64,000 nt of DNA from the NCBI RefSeq assembly GCF_041260155.1, contig NC_091936.1, forward strand, positions 40,389,963-40,453,962. The letters are read 5' to 3'. Numbering within the stretch: position 1 is the stretch's first letter; every line of letters begins with the position of its first letter. Of this stretch, positions 45,186 to 56,927 are shown one piece after another. The notes under the pieces are model-generated. The model did no database searches. It was not told the DNA's origin and was given only the letters and a program-made list of their open reading frames with translations. Made by a program: the position numbers and the translations under genes. The stretch is from Ptychodera flava (lineage: Eukaryota; Hemichordata; Enteropneusta; Ptychoderidae).

Positions 45186-47300
45186 CCCTTGAGAAATTGT
45201 GCTTGGCAGACTTGGCAGCATGGTACAGTTTTCAAAAGTTAAAAGATAACCCGCAAGATCATTATCAAGATAATGATGACTTGTACAAAACCGATGAAGA
45301 GGATGATGATGATGAAAACAAAACAACATATCAGATACGTGGCCTTCTGTATAAAAAACGCACCAAAAGTAAAGTTATTAGATATGTTCGTTTTCATAGG
45401 GAAAAAAGACAAAGAAAATCATTACAGAGAGTTAATAATGTTGTTTTATCCGTGGCGAAATGAAAATGAACTCCTTGCAGGATGTAAAACATACTATGAT
45501 CGCTATATGCAAGTAAAATGTGAAGTAGATTCTAAAGAAAAGGGAGTACAATAAAAATGCTCAGGAATTAGATCAAGCTATTGAAGCAGTACAGAACACA
45601 GCCATTGATATGTTTGATAATGTTGCTCCAAACACACAACATCAAGAACAACAAGACATTTTAGAAGGATCAAGGCCAAGTGAAACATTGAGTATGTTTG
45701 CACCACGTGATGACAGTCATTCTCAATATGACATTGGACAGGACATTGGCATCAGTACTAATAATCCCATTATTGAAGATCTTCAACAACCACGAATGGC
45801 TGATAATGAATTATATCCACTTTTACAGAAACTCAACAAGAAACAAAAAGAAATATTCTATCACATAGTACATTGGATGAAAACAAGGACAGAGCCATTG
45901 CATATTTTTGTAACAGGTGGCGCTGGTGTAGGGAAATCTGTTGTTCTCAAATCATTGTATCAAGTACTTTTAAAATATCTTTCAAGTCTTCCTGGTGAAA
46001 ATCCTGACAACATACACTTTTTACTAGTTGCACCTACTGGAAAAGCCGCTTACAACATTAAGGGTACTACAATTCATTCAGCTTTTCAAATTCCTGCATC
46101 TCAAGGTTTTCATTATAGACCACTGACATCTGAAAGACTTAATACTCTACAAGCAAAATACAGGAACTTAAAAGTCATATTCATAGATGAAATCTCCATG
46201 GTTGGTAATGGTATGTTAAATTATATCAATCTCAGACTACAACAGATAATGGCCAACAATAAAATCTTTGGTGGTGTCAGCGTCGTTGGCTTTGGCGACT
46301 TATATCAACTAAACCTGTCTTTGATGGTTGGATATTTAACGACCTTCAACATGATTATGGGCCATTGGCTGTCAATATCTGGAAAGACCTGTTCAAAATG
46401 TTTGAATTAACAGATATTATGAGGCAAAAAGATGACCAGAATTTTGCTAAATTACTCAACCGTATACGTGAGGGAAAGCATACATCTGATGACATAAAAG
46501 TTCTGCAAACTCGAATAGTCAGTGTTGATAAAGAAACCTCATCTATTGATCAGTCAACAGTACATCTTTATTGCGAGAACAGACTTGTTGATAACCACAA
46601 TGCAATAGCATATGACAGACTTACAGGAACAAAAACATGTATACCTGCTACTGATACTGTCATTGGCGATGTCTCTGAAATCATAAAACACAAAACATTA
46701 GGTATTGTTGTCATGCTTCCTGCTCAAAAAACAATGGGGTTAGTTTCTAAATTATCAATTGGAACAAATCAGCGTATTGAGCTTTGCATTAATCTGTCTG
46801 TAAATGATGGATTGATAAATGGTACTCCAGGAGTAATCAAATATATCGATGGACCTGATTTGGATCATGTCACTATTCTATGGATTTTATTTGATGACGA
46901 TTGTGTTGGGAAAAACCTGCGACGAGAAAAACGGACACTTAACACATGCCAGAGTATCTCACAGATGGACGCCAGTTTTACAGATATCACGGCAATTTAG
47001 AGTGGGAAGACACAAAAAATGCAGAAGTTGTGAGAAAACAATTTCCACTCAGACCAGCTAGTGCCAAAACAATACATCGTTGTCAAGGTGATACACTTAA
47101 CAATGTGGTTGTGGACTTCAGTACAGCAAACAAGAGAAATCAGTGTCATGTACACTATGTTGCTTTAAGCAGAGTGACTAGACTTAGTGGTCTCAACATA
47201 ACCACATTACAAGAAAATCAAATATCAGTTAGCACTGATGTTACACAAGATATGCAACGCATGAGAACCCATTCCATGTTACAACTCTGTATCACATTAC
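45186..47300 (+). CDS. Helentron ORF part 3: PIF1-like SF1B helicase
   Basis: Begins with the family's RYVRFH / LMLFYPWRNE-like bridge (RYVRFHREK; LFYPWRNENELL), which here lies in two frames. The helicase motifs follow: Walker A GGAGVGKS (~45916), motif Ia VAPTGKAA, Walker B FIDEISMV (~46180), motif III GFGDLYQL, ELTDIMRQKD, and motif V AKTIHRCQGDTL, with YVALSRVTRLSGL as motif VI. Frame changes near 45405, 45545, 46312, 46930 and 47017 divide it; the last falls in an A run. All core motifs are intact. Confidence 0.85.
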
Positions 47301-47309
47301 CATATATTA

Positions 47310-47962
47310 TATCGAACAGATTCATTGTTACTTATCAAAATGTGAGATCTCTTCATTGCCATTTTCAAGATGTTGCTAGTGATTTCAGCTTAACTTCAGC
47401 TGATGTACTAATTTGCAGTGAATCAAGACTACAAACCGGCGATCACAATGATGACTTCAAAATAGCAGACTTCAAACTTTTCAGACAGGATGATGAAACC
47501 CCTCAACACAACACCAGACCATATCATGGTATGGTTATGTACAGCAAAGAAAACACTCTTGAAGCTACCCCACAGACACTGCATTGTTTTAATACAGATT
47601 TCTTAATTGCAATACACAAAACAACATTTGGTTTAGTTCAAGTTGTTGGTGTTTACAATCCACCATCATCACCTACATCAAACTTACAAGACGCTCTCAT
47701 TCAGCTCATGCATACACTTGAGTACAATCTACCAACCGTGATCATTGGTGATTTTAATGTTGATTTACTAAAACAAACACAATCTACAAAACAACTAACT
47801 GAACTTATGACAAAGCACTTCAACTACACGCAAGTTATTGAGCAGTCAACAACAGACTATGGATCATGCCTTGATCACATTTACACAAACATCCATTGCA
47901 TGCAAAGTGGTGTACTTGAGTCATACTATAGTGATCACAAACCAATATGGATTGCATTGTAA
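47310..47962 (+). CDS. Helentron ORF part 4: C-terminal EEP endonuclease domain
   Basis: In the same frame as the end of the helicase. The metal-dependent endonuclease/exonuclease/phosphatase motifs are visible: VTYQNVRSL, LICSESRL (catalytic Glu), VVGVYNPPSS, VIIGDFNVDLL (Asp/Asn), CLDHIYTN and the terminal SDHKPIWIAL (Asp/His). It resembles the AP-like endonuclease of non-LTR retrotransposons, from which Helentrons are thought to have acquired it. The fold ends at the stop codon, and an AATAAA follows at 47968. Confidence 0.85.
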
Positions 47963-47967
47963 AATAG

Positions 47968-47973
47968 AATAAA
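47968..47973 (+). other. Candidate polyadenylation signal of the Helentron transcript
   Basis: AATAAA begins 6 nt after the stop codon. Confidence 0.45.
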
Positions 47974-48857
47974 ATCAAAAAGTGCGGTCATACTAATTAC
48001 TGCCCGTGACTGCCCGTAGCTGCCTGAGGACTGCCCGAGTTCTTAAAAAATAAAATGGTTTTCTGGAAGAATGTGTGTATGGCGTTCAATTATTTACTTT
48101 ATGGTGATATCACTTTGGCCTATACAGTGTGAAGCACTGTACCAATCAATTGCACTTGCTATGTAAATGCTGATACAATGCCAAAAACCAAAGACATTCA
48201 GCATTTTTTCCACCGAATTCATATTTGTTAATATAAAGGCCTTTGTCTTTGGTCCGTCGTGATTATGACCATGATCTTGATCATCACAACTTCAAAAAAC
48301 TTTATACTGTTGGCACAAGTTTAAATTTACAGACAACTGCAATATCTATGAAAACACGTGAGCATTTTCAGTTCATGTCTGGTTCAACAGTGTCGCGGTG
48401 TTTGCTGATTGGTTAACTGTGAAAATGTCTTTTAGCCAGTCGACCTCGACCAACGTGTTTCTCGTCAAGGTCAATCACAGCACGTACCGATCAGTAATGT
48501 ACGGTGTACGTGTGATATAATAGAACACAAAGACATTGTATGGACCAATTACCTATTCCTGGAGTCAGGAAAGTCGTCAAAAGTAAACTGCTGCAGCTTG
48601 GAGTCCGGAAAAACTGCAAAACAAGACGTCAGGGCCGTACTTTTTGAAATGTTCTAGTATTAAACAGCCAAGTTTCTGTCATTGAAGAACAGATATGAAT
48701 AAATCAAGTAACACTGAACTTAATCGAAATTGAATTGTTCTAGTAATATTTTGTAAGTCTTCTCCATTTTACCATTTGAAGGCATCAGTTTCCTGATCAG
48801 AATTCCTAATTCTTTGGCTTGGATTTCCTGAATCTTTAAATTTGCCCGGCAAGTTAA
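47974..48857. other. Helentron 3' flank, no gene seen
   Basis: A GACTGCCCG-type cluster at about 48000-48035 echoes the degenerate end of the 5' minisatellite. The transposon end is probably nearby. The rest is unremarkable. Confidence 0.45.
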
Positions 48858-49096
48858 AGGGATGTAGTCGTCGGAACTTCGCCTGTGGGAGTTTCTTGTT
48901 TACAAACAATGTATTTCGTGCACGGTATCAAGATGCACCTCATCATCATAGCAGCAACATTTAAATTATACAATGATAGATTATGACAGACATGTTTTAA
49001 CTTTCATCAATCACCATTGTGCCTTGGATACATTGTTGCCATGGGTCGTGTGGGTCCCATACGACCTTTGAGTGCAGTTCCGACGACCATATCCCT
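48858..49096. mobile_element. TTAA-flanked MITE with GTCGTCGGAACT termini
   Basis: 239 bp between TTAA at 48854-48857 and 49097-49100. The ends AGGGATGTAGTCGTCGGAACT and AGTTCCGACGACCATATCCCT are inverted repeats (shown here as left and right termini). A diverged reverse copy is at 24660-24878. Confidence 0.85.
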
Positions 49097-49100
49097 TTAA

Positions 49101-51043
49101 TGTGACCGACACAACTTATGTATAGAATGAATGTATATCCGATCTATGGGATTCGCTTTTGATATCATTATTACACGCCTCGTATATGAAACGCCGCGCG
49201 CTCCATAGGATTCAATTGTAACTCGTTGATGACGTCGCGGGCCGCATACTCATCATTTGACTGAAAATGAACCAGAACTATTTTCAACTTGACAAACTTC
49301 GGGATTCGAAAATGATCAAATTACATATTTTACACAGGAAATATTTTAAAAAAATATTATTAGAGTAGTAATAGAAGTATTATTAAATGAAAGACATGTT
49401 TAAAAACGTGCTTATTTTGCATTGAATTAGGGAAGAATCTAAACAAAATTAGAGTTTAAGGGTGATACTTGCAATTGTCACTCAGACTGGATTCTACCTA
49501 GGTCAATTTTGTTTGCGTTTTTGTTTTGTTTTGTTTCTGAGATTCTTCGGATTTTCTAAACTCTGATAGACCCTGAGACCAATAGAATATCAATCTGTAG
49601 GTGTGAGGCTAAGTTGAGAAAATGAACGAAAAAAGCAGAAGATGTGCGCTGTATTTGTATAAACAATGTCTGGGTACATCTACCTTGAGCAGAAAAGATG
49701 CTACTCATGGCCTTAGAGTCACTATCTTCTACGCGTAACAATGGCGACACCTCGCTGTGTCAGCAAAATAGGCAGAATGGGCTGCTATTTGCCTATAGCG
49801 GAGCGCCTGTCTTGGCTGCCATGGCAACATGGTAGAATTTGGAAAGTCTCTCATTAACACACTTCAAACTAATGTCTTTTTTACACCAATTTACTGTCAT
49901 TTGCCACACTGTTGTGGCAATTATTTTTTTAAAAGTTTACCGAAATGCAAGTCTTAATTATCATATCGGATGTCATGGTTAGCTATAGAGAAGTGCCTTT
50001 CATTAGGGCATTGTCTCCTGTTCAGTGACCGTGCCGGTATTGCTTTTATGAATTATGGAAATTTCACGGGCATGCGCATAACTCACTTCACGTAATCCAA
50101 CATAAATACGCGCTATCTTTCAGCTGACGACTTTTTTTGTAGATATGAAACCGTCAGTGACCCCGTGGACAGAGTGAACCGATATGGGAATTCGAACCAC
50201 TGTGATGCCAGTGCCGCTACATTCATGCTTCATCACCGCTGCAAGTCTGCGTTCTGAAGTACATTGCCAAAGGAATTACCATCGAAGGTATATCTGTGCA
50301 CTTTTTCCTGTATGATTAGTCTGCTTGCACTGTAATTAGTTATCCTAACAGCATGGTAAGCAACAAAGCGCCGCTCATCCAGGTACTGATGCATTACCCC
50401 TTCGCGTGCTTTCGGGTCCGTCGACTGTACCGCCGGTAGAGTCAACATTACTAGTTAATACCATTTATTCTTATTCTTGCTAAACCACAAGATATGACGC
50501 GAAACCCAGGAAACATTTCCAAAAACTCGTTCAACTCACGTCAGTTTCTGTACAATGTCAGTAACTCTCGGTTGCAGCTGTTGGACTCGCGCGTTTTCTC
50601 GTCAAGGGCGTCCCGGCCGGCAGAGCACCGCTCATTGTATGTAAACGACCCAGTACGGATGTGCCGTGGTACCTGCATATTAACATAACGGGCAACAAAT
50701 ATTGTCCATTAAGTCACTGAAAAAAGATTATTACGAGGATTCTATTAATGTTGGTAACCATGGAAATACTAGACACTGTCATTTGAATTTGCAGCTGGCT
50801 ATTCCCGTGAAGCATTCGGAAAAAAAAAGAAAAATCTATTGTATCTCGGAATCAAATTAATAATTTAAGTCAATAACAAACACGCACAGCAGAAACACTC
50901 AAGGGTGTGTGAAAGGTGATGGTTTTCCATACAAAAATAGAAAAAGCTAGTAGTATCTTTAGTTGTGTTCCTCCATCCACTGTTTGCTGCTAATGAATTG
51001 TGATAATCAACCATGTTGTCTCCAAAATGCATTACGGTAATGA
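49101..51043. other. No gene seen
   Basis: Short frames (for example 50233-50448 minus and 50494-50688 plus) have no family resemblance or splice partners. Confidence 0.4.
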
Positions 51044-51360
51044 TTAAAGGGACAAAGTCGTAATAATTCGGTAATGTTTAGGGTTGGATGTTTATAACTG
51101 TACACGTTAGTCCCCTCCATGCTTACGGCCATAGGATTAAAGGGACAAAGTCGGACATTTTTAATGAATTTTGTCTGATACGAGATACTACTTATATTGT
51201 TTGACATGTTGAAATATACTAAATCAATGGGTGACCATGCATATATTCGACACGATACATGAAATCATCACGAAAATGAATTAATGGTCATGGCCATTAA
51301 TGCATTTTAGCGATGGTTTCATTTGTCTCAGACCGGGGTCGAATATATGCTTGGTCACCC
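51044..51360. mobile_element. Foldback MITE copy plus terminal stub
   Basis: AGGGACAAAGTCG ends follow TTAA at 51044-51047 and again at 51137-51140. The second starts a copy of the foldback element at 20418-20742, matching through its centre (AATGGTCATGGCCATT) and then ending abruptly at about 51360. The first is an internally deleted or solo end. Confidence 0.75.
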
Positions 51361-51742
51361 AGCGACCGCCCCTCAAGCTATTTCTCTGTCCTTTGGGAAC
51401 AATTGTATTCAGTAGAAAGTTTACAAGACCTTTATATTGTGAGTGGTAGAGCTGTAGAAGAAATTAGTTTAGAATTTAATTTGCTACGACAACAAAGGCT
51501 TAATTGTTCAGATGTTATGAGTTCATAAGACTTTGCAATGACTTACTATTATGTTACATTCCCGGGTTACACTTGCGTAAATTTAACCATGGTACCATGG
51601 TAGCAACTATTGAACCATGAAAGACATAAGCGAATTGCATTGCAGAGTCATAAATAATTACCACGTGATCACCCTCCCCTTGCATTCCGGATAACACGCA
51701 TCGGCAGAGGGCGTGATGTGTTTCTGCATCTATTCCAAGGTC
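51361..51742. other. 5' flank of the transporter gene
   Basis: No separate gene. In-frame ATG codons at 51716 and 51743 are both possible starts of the transporter. Promoter elements were not recognised. Confidence 0.4.
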
Positions 51743-53701
51743 ATGACAATGAAAACGAGGCAGCGAAGTCACCATGACGACGTTCTCGATGGCGGCTGGG
51801 GCTGGTTCGTCGTTCTTCACTGTCATATGTTGCTCATACTTTTGGTTGGCCTGACTCACTCTCTTGGCGTCCTGGTCGTGAGGTGGGTCGAGTATTTTGG
51901 AGACGATCTTGGAGCTGTATCGTGGGTGCCGTCGCTAGCTGTCGCTGTGCAACTGTTCACAGGTAAGTGCGGGGAATATTTGATGTGTCACGTGCTCTCA
52001 CGGAAGGAACAATTGGTTAAACAAAGATGGGCCACGGGGAATCTTACACTAATCTTGATAAATGTACTTCACAATTTGTACGCCAGTTAACGTAATGACT
52101 TTAGCACATATCAACCTAAAAATAACACTTCGTTGATACAAAAATATCAGTGCCGACCATATCCTGACTGACCCGAAACCATACTCAACGAGGTTTTCTG
52201 TAGGCCTACCAAATTTCGTGATGATATTTTGAGAATGGTGTCTCAACAGCTAATGACGTCATTGAAAAGGCCCGCCTAAAAATGCAAGTTAGCAACTCAT
52301 TTCCTGGCAAGGACTGGCCAAAATCTTTTGATTTCGCATTCTGTAGACAAAGTTCAACGATATTCTTCATTTTCCACAGATATTTGACTATTTGCAAATG
52401 CTCGCGGAATATATGCAACCAATGATTTATTTACAGGCAATCATTGTTGATGAGTGTTATCAAGTTTCTATGTCACCTGTGAGATTCGATGTATCACTTC
52501 GTAGGCCATTTGTCAGACAGTTTGGCATACCAAGTGTGAGTGTAATTTACATGAAAGTTCCAAACAAACATATAATTTAATTATCGTGCATCAAATGTTC
52601 CAAAAAGTTTCTGTTGTAGCGAATTCAGATGTCTGAGTAAATGAGAAGTTCTTAGGAAATCACTTTCACACAGATACAAACACGCATGCCATAATACTAT
52701 AATACCCTACCCTACTCCACACCATAACTAACTACCTTACCTAATCTGCCTACCTTACCCTACTTACCCTCCTACTAACGTACCTGCCCGCCCACCCACC
52801 TACACGAATGCACACACACCGCACACACATAGATACATACATACATACATACATACATACATTACATACATACTTGCTGACTTACTCACTTACTACTTAC
52901 TTTACAATTCCCGTGTAAAAGTATCACTACAAACTGGGTGTTTAATTCTTTGTTTTATCTGGAAACTCACACTGCAATTAATGTTATTCTATTCATTTGA
53001 CTTTTGATTTCTACAGCGCCATTCGCTGGAGCTTTGAGTGAACGGTTTGGATGTCGTCATGTCGCTGCTGTGGGGGCGATAGTCTCTTCCATTGGGTGGA
53101 TTTCTAGCTCGTTTGCTGAAAGCATTCCTGTTCTATGGTTCACTTGTGGTATCCTGACAGGTGAGTTTAATAACTTTAATCTGGATGTGCCCCATTGAAG
53201 GCTATATAATAGTCTGCGCCTACAAACAATGTCAGTTAAATCTGACAAAATTGTTCCTCGATCAACTACTTTTTGCAGATTCCGATTTCTTTAAATTGTG
53301 TGAAATGGCCGCCAAATTTATGCACTGACGAAGTCGACAACATCATAGGCATTACAATTAAGCAGGCTTTTTGGTAAAAAAATCTGCATATGCTGATACA
53401 TAAAATTTATTTATTCAAAGGAGAGAAGTAGCATAAAATAACCGCTTCTGTGTACTTTTTAATGGATCGACTCTCTAATTTATAGTCCAATCTTTTTACC
53501 CTAAATTTCTGATCATAGTGCACATCACTGGGCAACCTGCGCGAAAAGTCTTTTTTTCCTTTTTTGTTTTGTTTTTTTCCTGTGTTAAAAATGCTCATCA
53601 TGTTTTTCCTCTAAACACCTAGCAAACAATTTGAACTATTGTTTGTATCGTATCGAGTAATGAGTGAAAGCGCTCTCTCTCTCTCTCTCTCTCTCCCTCT
53701 C

Positions 53702-53773
<72 letters not shown>

Positions 53774-56700
53774 CATCGCTGCATTCCACCTCTATATGCA
53801 AACTTGTGTTGTAACTCCATCCAATCCAAAGTAATAATTAATAAGTCAAGCCGGATTTTATCAGCGGTATCCCTCTACGTCGATTCTTCCATTTACGCTG
53901 TAATAATCGAAATCAATGTTTTTTACCTCAAGAATATCTCGACAACAATTTTAAACAATTAAAAATGGCATTTTACTTTGATGGAGTGTGCCTCCCAAAG
54001 GGAATAAAGGTTGCAAGTGCGTCGTTTCTCAGAATAAATTCCATTTCTAGGCGATGTGAAACTTTGAAGTCCATGGTGAATGCAACTGTGTTGCTAGACT
54101 GTACCGTGGACGAAAACGACAATTCTCCGCGCTGTGTGAAATTTATCTCCTCGCTGTGTAAAAAATCTCTGCGAGATTTTTACACAGCGCGGAGATTTTC
54201 ACACAGCGCGGAATAATGCGCACCGGGAGTATATACGTTCTCTGAATATCTACTCACTCTGTATGATGGTTTTCATTTTTTCACTTCAGGGATCGGATAC
54301 GGCCTGGCGTACGTTCCAAGTGTCTCCCTAATTGGACAGTATTTTGAACGACGGCATGCCTTGGCCAATGGTATAGCTTATGCCGGCTCAGGCTTGGGCA
54401 TGATAGCCATGCCACCGCTGTGGCTGGTACTTATTAATACTTATGGATGGAGAGGGGCCCTCCTCATCGCTGGTGCAACCAATATGAACTTGTTCGGCAC
54501 AAGTCTACTTTTACGACCCTTGCCATCAAATCTGCACGCAAGAACACAGAAAACTGTCGGAGAATGGCGATGCCTTTCCTCAAATACTCAAGAAACGGGG
54601 CGCAAAAATGGAAAGCGAGTCGCTTTGTGGCAGATGTTTGGATATTTGAAAGTGGCATTATTTTACACGAATGAACTGTTTTCGTTGATGGTCGTCGCTA
54701 TGCTGCTCAATGCCTTTGGGTACTTCTTAATTAATGTACATATGATCCCGAACGCCGTGTATCTTGGAGTTCCAGAACTGAGAGCATCGTTTTTGCAGAC
54801 TGTCGTGGGTACTTTCAGTCTTTTCGCCAGGCTTACCCACGGATTTTTTGTTGGCTTGGCGCAACTTCTGTCACCGGTACGGCTCTACTTGGCCAGCACT
54901 GCGGTTTGCGGCGTTGCCGCTTTTCTCATGTCCACTACAAACGACTATTTAAATCTAGCAATCTATGCGGCAACAATCGGAATAGGCAACGGCGTGTTTA
55001 TGCCGATCATCGCGGTCGCAATGAAGGATTTCGTCGGACCGGATCACCTTTCAAGCGCCCTTGGACTTTCATTTCTTTGCATGGGTGTCGGTGAGAGTCT
55101 AGGGCCCCCAGTAGGAGGTGAGTATGCGTGCCTTTTCAAGAAAATATGCGTCACGACCTTCATCGGGATAGGGAATTGCGTGCGCCAGCTGCTCGCTGAC
55201 AAATAACGACTGACAAAATTATTCATTTACTGGCTGGTCGTTATTAAAACTTGACAGTGCGCGTGACCCTCAAAATTAACAAATTTGAACACAGTGCGTT
55301 ATAAGGGAGCGTTCAGTAACTATTGCCATGGGTGGACTGTCAAAACCCTTAGGAAGGATGGTTTGAAATCTGACAACTGCATAGCAGGGGAGGGTCATAC
55401 ATAAGGTGGTGAGATAATGTTCTAAAAGGTTATTCTCTGAAATTATTTTCGCCAGAGTCAGAATAAGAGTGTCTACTTGTCTTATAGGAAACATAAACAT
55501 GAATACTCATGAAAAGTGTCCTCGACTTTGCTTTCTGGTGCAATTAAGTATTAGCATTAGGTCACCACAAGTAAGAAATATCAAAGGTATATATTTTGTA
55601 CTGTAAATCTCTTTAAAGAAATAACAAATATATAAGAACAGATAATCGCACGACTAGCCGTGCGCGTTTACGATTATTAACACCTCACTTATGGTCAGCA
55701 CGTTTTAAGCGGCATCAAAATTCACTGCAGCAATGTTACGATGTCATGAAATTTTGTCATCTTCATGAGGGATGGTCAAGTTTTTTCGGGAGGGGTTTCA
55801 CTAATTTTGACGGAAGCACAAGAACGATTATTTTTTGCCTGCCCGTCCCCCGTTTATAAAAAACTGAACGCCCTCTTAACCCAGGAACTCAAAAACTGCC
55901 GTAGGGACTCAAAAACTGCAGGAGATCGGCGAATTGTCCGACATTTTCAGCTAATGGGCTGATGAAAGTTTAGAAAGCGCCTGCCAACTAACGGTGATGG
56001 AAGTATTCGATAGGAGGGGTTTGCCCTCGCCAATATTGGAGGAAAATGATATTTTAGAAATGCTTTCTGCACTTGTTCTTCTATTGACCTGTTTGTCAGA
56101 TATTGGATGCGGGTTTCCCGCCTTTATTGGCGAAGCTCTGCAACGAATAGGACAGATTGAGGGGTTTATTAATTTAATTTTATTTATTACATGAATAATT
56201 TTGATATACTGAGAAATATCTTGCACTCACTTTACAGAAGTTAAGTCCCCCTCTTTAGTCGGCTCTGGTTAAAAAAAACTAAGTGAACACGCTATGTTGG
56301 CCCTGGTCGACCAAATTTATGTCGGGTCGGAGGGGTGGGTTCAAGAGTCCACACAAATTTGCGACCCGACGCGTGGACGGTTCATGTCGGCCCTTGCCCC
56401 GGGCAATGTCACCCTAACAGTTGGCCTGGACTGCCTAGAGAGAGGTTTTGTAGGGTCATATTGTGGCTGCCTATGTCATACACAACTCATACACATACAG
56501 CGGTGAGGTTGCTTGAGATTACTATTGACACTTTAAATGCATATAATGTTGCTTGAGATTACCGAGAACAGACTGGAAGAAGGCCAAAATAGCAGTACAA
56601 TTTTTAAACTCAAATTTACGGGAATATATTCAATAACTTGGTGCTTCTGATATGCTTCCCCATCTAGGCTGGCTCTTCGACAGGACAGGGAATTACCAAA

Positions 56701-56927
56701 CGTCGTTTTGCGTCGCTGGCGGCGCTTTACTTTTAGCGGCGACGATTCTGTTGTTGGAGATGCCCCTGCGTCGAAGGCGAGAACGTAGGCTACGGGCCGA
56801 GGCAATGAGAGACATTCTGAATACGAGACTGAAAGCCAAGAGACTCTGCGATTGGGACGCTGTGTCGATCACCGTCTCTTTGTGCAAGGAATCTCTGAAC
56901 AACAGTCAACACGTGACTCAACTCTGA
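51743..56927 (+). CDS. Monocarboxylate-transporter-like (SLC16, MFS) protein, four exons
   Basis: Exons 51743-51962, 53017-53160, 54290-55117 and 56668-56927. All three introns are GT-AG and phase 1, giving 483 residues. An in-frame ATG at 51716 would add 9. Family marks: DGGWGWFVV at the start of TM1; APFAGALSERFG in the TM2-3 loop; YFERRHALANGIAYAGSGLG in TM4-5; NTYGWRGALLIAG; a short, charged central loop (about residues 205-230) shorter than in many MCTs; and in the second half GPPVGGWLFDRTGNY with FCVAGG. About twelve membrane segments are expected. SLC16 proteins carry monocarboxylates, aromatic amino acids or thyroid hormone across the plasma membrane. The substrate cannot be told, and it looks nearer the orphan MCT9/12/13-type members. 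The C-tail is basic (RRRRERRLR). No lesions seen. Confidence 0.9.
52680..52920. repeat. Low-complexity ACCT/ATAC-rich tract in transporter intron 1
   Basis: Degenerate CTAC/TACC units grading to an ATAC tetranucleotide run near 52832-52875. The rest of intron 1 (51963-53016) shows nothing recognisable. Confidence 0.75.
53675..53770. repeat. (CT)n microsatellite in transporter intron 2
   Basis: About 95 bp of CT dinucleotides with a few CCCTCTCC interruptions. Confidence 0.95.
54126..54212. repeat. Hairpin with ~42-bp arms in transporter intron 2
   Basis: The arms 54126-54167 and 54171-54212 pair nearly fully around TGC. Each arm holds two CGCTGTGTGA/CGCTGTGTAA-type words, so the arm is itself an internal repeat. 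It lies ~78 bp upstream of the exon 3 acceptor. Confidence 0.85.
55304..55875. mobile_element. TIR element in transporter intron 3
   Basis: The left end GGGAGCGTTCAGTAA and right end ACTGAACGCCCTC are inverted. The flanks are TATAA and TTAA. The end motif matches that of the element at 5037-6084 (GGGACC-TTCAGTTTTT). About 570 bp, no transposase frame. Confidence 0.65.
55876..56667. other. Rest of transporter intron 3, no other feature
   Basis: No exon-like frame or repeat recognised. Confidence 0.45.

Larger units (their letters stand above)
41315..47962 (+). mobile_element. Helentron (Helitron2-type rolling-circle transposon), near-complete
   Basis: Domain order in one direction: OTU protease, basic tandem repeat, HUH/Y2 Rep, PIF1-like SF1B helicase, EEP (AP-endonuclease-like) domain. 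An OTU N-terminus and a C-terminal endonuclease separate Helentrons from canonical Helitrons. Rolling-circle transposition uses Rep to nick and join single strands and the helicase to unwind. The coding region is split over several frames by about eight single-base shifts, near 43015, 45057, 45185, 45405, 45545, 46312, 46930 and 47017. Several fall in A or C runs, and there are hardly any other stops. The element's termini were not identified. The minisatellite at 40263-40545 and the GACTGCC cluster at 48000-48035 are candidate limits. Confidence 0.9.
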
